From: Microbacterium sp. BR1
GTDB taxonomy: Bacteria > Actinomycetota > Actinomycetes > Actinomycetales > Microbacteriaceae
Length of the DNA stretch: 64,000 nt
Reading direction: 5' to 3'
NCBI RefSeq assembly: GCF_002812725.1
Contig: NZ_NMUN01000003.1
Span: forward strand, 62,001-126,000
A program made the position numbers and the translations under genes. This document shows positions 63,959 to 64,000 of the stretch, piece after piece (within the stretch, counting starts at the first letter, position 1; each line of letters begins with the position of its first letter). A model generated the notes under the pieces. That model was not told the origin of the DNA. It worked only from the letters and a program-made list of their open reading frames with translations, and made no database searches.

Positions 63959-64000
63959 CGAAGCGCACGGCACCGCGTGGGATGCGTCCGCCCGTGCTCG

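Overview
The window is about 64 kb of high-GC DNA (roughly 68-70 percent by eye). It looks like the chromosome of a Gram-positive actinobacterium, most likely a Microbacterium-type member of the Microbacteriaceae (inference). Supporting signs are: many GTG starts; many apparently leaderless genes with a TANNNT -10 box 6-8 bases before the start codon; an acyl-CoA carboxylase with a small epsilon subunit; actinobacterial sdhCDAB order; an LpdA-type quinone reductase without redox cysteines; and DtxR/IdeR-like iron boxes. No rRNA, tRNA, CRISPR array, prophage or complete insertion sequence was seen.

Layout. 1-5.5 kb: an aromatic catabolic cluster. A partial flavin reductase converges on a LigM-type O-demethylase. 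Divergent from ligM is an operon galB-galC-galD plus a VOC-fold extradiol dioxygenase. Together these can take O-methylated gallate or vanillate-type compounds to pyruvate and oxaloacetate. 5.7-8.3 kb: an ABC-2 type exporter (ATPase plus two permeases). 8.3-12.4 kb: the riboflavin operon ribD-ribE-ribBA-ribH behind an FMN riboswitch. 12.5-17.3 kb: Fpg-like glycosylase, GNAT acetyltransferase, trpS, a frameshifted exonuclease III gene and a YihY-family membrane protein. 17.4-20.9 kb: sdhCDAB. 21-31.4 kb: manC, a nucleoside hydrolase, a BMP-type nucleoside ABC importer, and cdd, deoA and add, forming a nucleoside uptake and salvage locus. 31.5-33.9 kb: alanine dehydrogenase and an MFS transporter. 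33.9-38.8 kb: a siderophore ABC importer and siderophore-interacting reductase, both with iron boxes. 38.9-47 kb: a mannitol PTS locus that also carries EI and HPr, an extra small EIIB, a PRD regulator and a second HPr. 47-51.3 kb: a repeat-rich island around an AbiEi/DUF559-like gene, then phosphoglucomutase and purine nucleoside phosphorylase. 51.4-64 kb: LpdA, biotin-dependent acyl-CoA carboxylase subunits (alpha; beta plus epsilon), maf, a TrmA/RlmD-type RNA methyltransferase, a two-component system with a third membrane protein, a second DUF559 gene and the biotin ligase birA.

How the genes work together. The nucleoside importer, hydrolase, deaminases, phosphorylases and phosphoglucomutase/phosphomannomutase feed bases and pentose or hexose phosphates into salvage and central metabolism. 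The carboxylase subunits and BirA form one functional set, since BirA biotinylates the alpha subunit. Iron control probably links the siderophore genes and perhaps succinate dehydrogenase. The mannitol locus appears self-contained from PEP to fructose-6-phosphate.

Points most worth attention: the gallate-type pathway with a type I (VOC) ring-cleavage enzyme instead of a LigAB-type one; the one-base frameshift in exonuclease III; the 37-bp and 23-bp tandem repeats and matching GC palindromes around the AbiEi/DUF559 gene; several long, unrelated intergenic inverted repeats; and the PTS locus with two HPr proteins and an orphan EIIB.
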